Source: Microbacteriaceae bacterium (GTDB lineage Bacteria; Actinomycetota; Actinomycetes; Actinomycetales; Microbacteriaceae). From it: a stretch of 14,574 bases of DNA. Position numbers and translations under genes: made by a program. Below are positions 12,904 through 14,574 of this stretch, piece after piece; within the stretch, counting starts at the first letter, position 1, and each line of letters opens with the position of its first letter. The stretch lies in contig JAAYAS010000224.1 in the NCBI GenBank assembly GCA_012719255.1, forward strand, positions 1 to 14,574. Reading direction: 5' to 3'. Below the pieces are notes generated by a model that saw only the letters and a list, made by a program, of their open reading frames with translations, was not told where the DNA came from and did no database searches.

Positions 12904-14070
12904 ATGCGCAGTATCGACGTGCTCGTGATCGGCGGCGGGGCGATGGGGCTCGCGACCGCGTGGCAGCTCGCCCGGCGGGGCCGCGAGGCGGTCGTCGTCG
13001 AGCAGTTCGAGCTCGCGACGCCGAACGGCGCGAGCCACGGCGCCTGCCGCAACTTCAACCCGCACTACGTGACGCAGCCGCACCTCGACCTCGTGCGCGA
13101 GGCCGAGCAGCTGTTCGCCGAGCTCGAGCGCGCCACCGGCCGCCGGCTGCTCGAGCGCAACGGCCTCGTCAGCCACGGCGGCGGCACCGTCTTCGACGCC
13201 GTGTTCGCCCGCACCGGCGAGGCCGGCATCGCGCGCGAGTTCGTGCCGGTCGCCGAGGCCGAGCGGCGCTGGTCGGGGATGCGCTTCGATCGCAACGTGC
13301 TCTTCACGCCCGACGCCGGCCGCATCCGCGGCGAGGAGACGCTGCGGGCGCTCGCCGACGACGCCGCCGCGCACGGCGCCGAGCTGCGCTGGGGCGTGCG
13401 CGCGACGGCGATCGACGAGCACGACGACCGCGTCGAGGTCGAGCTCGAGACCGTCGCGACCGGCGAGCGCGAACGGGTGCGCGCCGCGGCGGTCGTCGCC
13501 GCCGCCGGCGCCTGGACGACCTCGCTGCTCGAGGGCCGGGTGCGGCTGCCGCACCTGCGGGTCACCGAGGAATCGCCGGTGCACTTCCCGGCGTTCGACG
13601 CGAGCGCCGAGTGGCCGAGCTTCAACCACCGGCCCGAGCCCGGCGACCCCGTCTACGGGCCGTACTGGCTCGCGACCGTGTACGGGATGCTCACCCCGGG
13701 CGAGGGCGTGAAGGCGGGCTGGCACCGGGTCGGCCCCGAGCGGCATCCGGATGCGCGCACCTTCGCGCCCGACGCCCGCTCGGTCGAGGCGATCCGCGCC
13801 TACGCGCGCGAGTGGCTGCCGGGCGTCGACGCCGACGTCGTCGAGACGATCTCGTGCACCTACACCACCGCGCCCGACTCGATGTTCGTCTGCGACCGGG
13901 TCGGCCGCATCGTCGTGCTCGCCGGCTTCGCGGGCGAGGGCTTCAAGTTCGTGCCCGCCGTCGGCCGCCTCGGCGCCGATCTCGTCGAGGGCGGCGCGCC
14001 GTTGCCGGCGTTCGCGATCGACCGCGACTTCGGCGCGCGCGACCGCTCGGGGCTCGCGAGCGTGCTCTGA
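12904..14070 (+). CDS. FAD-dependent oxidoreductase, monomeric sarcosine oxidase / N-methyltryptophan oxidase type
   Basis: A 388-residue DAO-family flavoenzyme, the usual length of monomeric sarcosine oxidase (MSOX) and SolA. The N-terminal Rossmann motif is DVLVIGGGAMGLATAWQLARRG (5-26), with Glu33 binding FAD ribose. ATPNGASHGACR (38-49) matches the conserved flavin-binding loop of MSOX. Lys270 and His274 in EGVKAGWH correspond by eye to the MSOX oxygen-activating lysine and active-site histidine. Cys318 in ISCTYTTAPD corresponds to the cysteine that carries FAD covalently in that family. GFAGEGFKFVPAVG (341-354) is the C-terminal FAD loop. The enzyme probably oxidises an N-methyl or secondary amine with O2, releasing H2O2; the substrate is unknown. 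ATG 12904 gives the full Rossmann fold. It follows the MFS gene by 10 bases. Confidence 0.9.
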   Translation: MRSIDVLVIGGGAMGLATAWQLARRGREAVVVEQFELATPNGASHGACRNFNPHYVTQPHLDLVREAEQLFAELERATGRRLLERNGLVSHGGGTVFDAVFARTGEAGIAREFVPVAEAERRWSGMRFDRNVLFTPDAGRIRGEETLRALADDAAAHGAELRWGVRATAIDEHDDRVEVELETVATGERERVRAAAVVAAAGAWTTSLLEGRVRLPHLRVTEESPVHFPAFDASAEWPSFNHRPEPGDPVYGPYWLATVYGMLTPGEGVKAGWHRVGPERHPDARTFAPDARSVEAIRAYAREWLPGVDADVVETISCTYTTAPDSMFVCDRVGRIVVLAGFAGEGFKFVPAVGRLGADLVEGGAPLPAFAIDRDFGARDRSGLASVL

Positions 14071-14144
14071 GGCGCCGCCCCCGAAATCTGGACCCGTCCA
14101 GCATCGGCGCCGGGTGCAATCGCGCCGTGCTCGCTCAGGCTGAG
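14071..14144. repeat. Nested inverted repeats after the flavoenzyme gene
   Basis: GGCGCCG (14071-14077) pairs with CGGCGCC (14105-14111), enclosing CTGGA-CCCG-TCCAG (14088-14101). This is a two-step hairpin starting right after the stop codon and is probably a terminator without a T run. A separate short palindrome, CTCAG-G-CTGAG, lies at 14134-14144 and could be part of the upstream region of the next gene. Confidence 0.45.
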
Positions 14145-14254
14145 AATGATCGTCCAGTCCGATCCGTCGGTGCGAGCATCGGCCGGGGATCCCGGCGCGA
14201 GGGCTCGGGTCGGTGCATCCGACGCGGCCGGATCGAGTGCGGAAGGAGGCGCGG

Positions 14255-14574
14255 GTGAGCGAACGCATCCTGCGGGCGGTGCCGCCCGAGTCGGTCTACG
14301 AGGTCTGGCAGCGGAACGTCGACGAGCTGCTCGACCTGCGCCTCGGCGGGGGGCGGGCTCATCATCGTCCGCGGCATGCCCGGCAGCGGCGTGACCGCGC
14401 TGCTGCGACGCTTCGGCGCGGGCGCCGAACGGCGCGGCGCCCACGTGGTGAGCACGGCGCTCAGCGAGCACGAGCGCGGCATCCCCTGCTCCGGCCTCGA
14501 CCGGCTCGCCTCGCTGAGCGAGCGCGAGCGGGAGATCGCCGCGCTGATCGCCGACCGGTGCACGAACAAGGAGA
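14255..14574 (+). pseudogene. LuxR-family (LAL-type) regulator remnant, frameshifted and internally shortened, 3'-truncated by the window
   Basis: GTG 14255 has a strong ribosome binding site GGAAGGAGG (14241-14249). The frame reads VSERILRAVPPESVYEVWQ and LDLRLGG, then turns into Arg-rich nonsense. From about base 14355 the plausible protein continues in another frame as GLIIVRGMPGSGVTALLRRF, a P-loop-like start resembling the NTPase of large LuxR-type (LAL) regulators but with Val where Lys is expected. The switch occurs at a run of six G (14348-14353), so one extra G explains it. About 40 residues later, SEHERGIPCSGLDRLA is followed directly by SLSEREREIAALIADRCTNKE, the start of a LuxR HTH. 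The several hundred residues normally between these parts are missing. It is either a decayed gene or one with a sequencing error plus a real deletion. The HTH continues beyond the window. Confidence 0.6.

Noticed and set aside
9087..13058. A 1323-codon open frame on the minus strand reaching through YceI, the MFS gene and into the flavoenzyme gene
   Set aside because: Only the part from 10862 down to 9087 shows protein family features. The rest is a GC-rich antisense shadow of well-recognised plus-strand genes and crosses the YceI promoter region.

Overview
This window comes from a very GC-rich actinobacterium. Almost every third codon position is G or C, GTG starts and 4-base stop/start overlaps (GTGA, ATGA) are common, and the gene families are typical of high-GC Gram-positives. 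The HU protein lacks the long Lys/Ala-rich tail seen in mycobacteria and Streptomyces. A member of the Microbacteriaceae is my best guess, but this is inference without any database search.

Layout. Bases 1-3934 (all +) form a metal-uptake operon: the 3' part of a His-rich zinc-type substrate-binding lipoprotein, an ABC ATPase, two ABC-3 permeases and a Fur/Zur-type repressor. The last four genes overlap by 4 bases at each junction. Bases 4129-4844 hold rpmB-rpmG-rpsN, encoding ribosomal proteins L28, L33 and S14 in cysteine-poor (zinc-independent, C-minus) forms, behind a structured leader. A strong terminator follows, then an HU gene (5140-5433) and another terminator hairpin. Bases 5575-8999 carry a CopD/CtaG copper and cytochrome-oxidase assembly membrane protein that overlaps a Pif1/RecD-like helicase by 4 bases.

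The helicase converges on a minus-strand membrane alpha/beta-hydrolase (9087-10862). Between them lies a 35-bp tandem repeat that includes the end of the hydrolase gene. The hydrolase is divergent from a YceI-family gene (10977-11522) with its own AT-rich promoter region and a terminator hairpin. A Bcr/CflA-type MFS exporter (11682-12893) and a sarcosine/N-methyltryptophan-oxidase-like flavoenzyme (12904-14070) follow closely. The window ends in a LuxR-family regulator that looks broken: it has a frame change in a G run and an HTH domain joined directly to an N-terminal NTPase fragment.

How the genes work together. The clearest theme is zinc homeostasis: uptake transporter, zinc-sensing repressor, and ribosomal proteins that need no zinc. 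The other genes look like ordinary chromosomal genes with no obvious shared pathway. I found no CRISPR array, insertion sequence, tRNA, rRNA or phage gene, and no convincing new multi-gene system. The items most worth a second look are the rpmB leader, the 35-bp repeat at the convergent junction, the operator-like palindromes and the remnant regulator.
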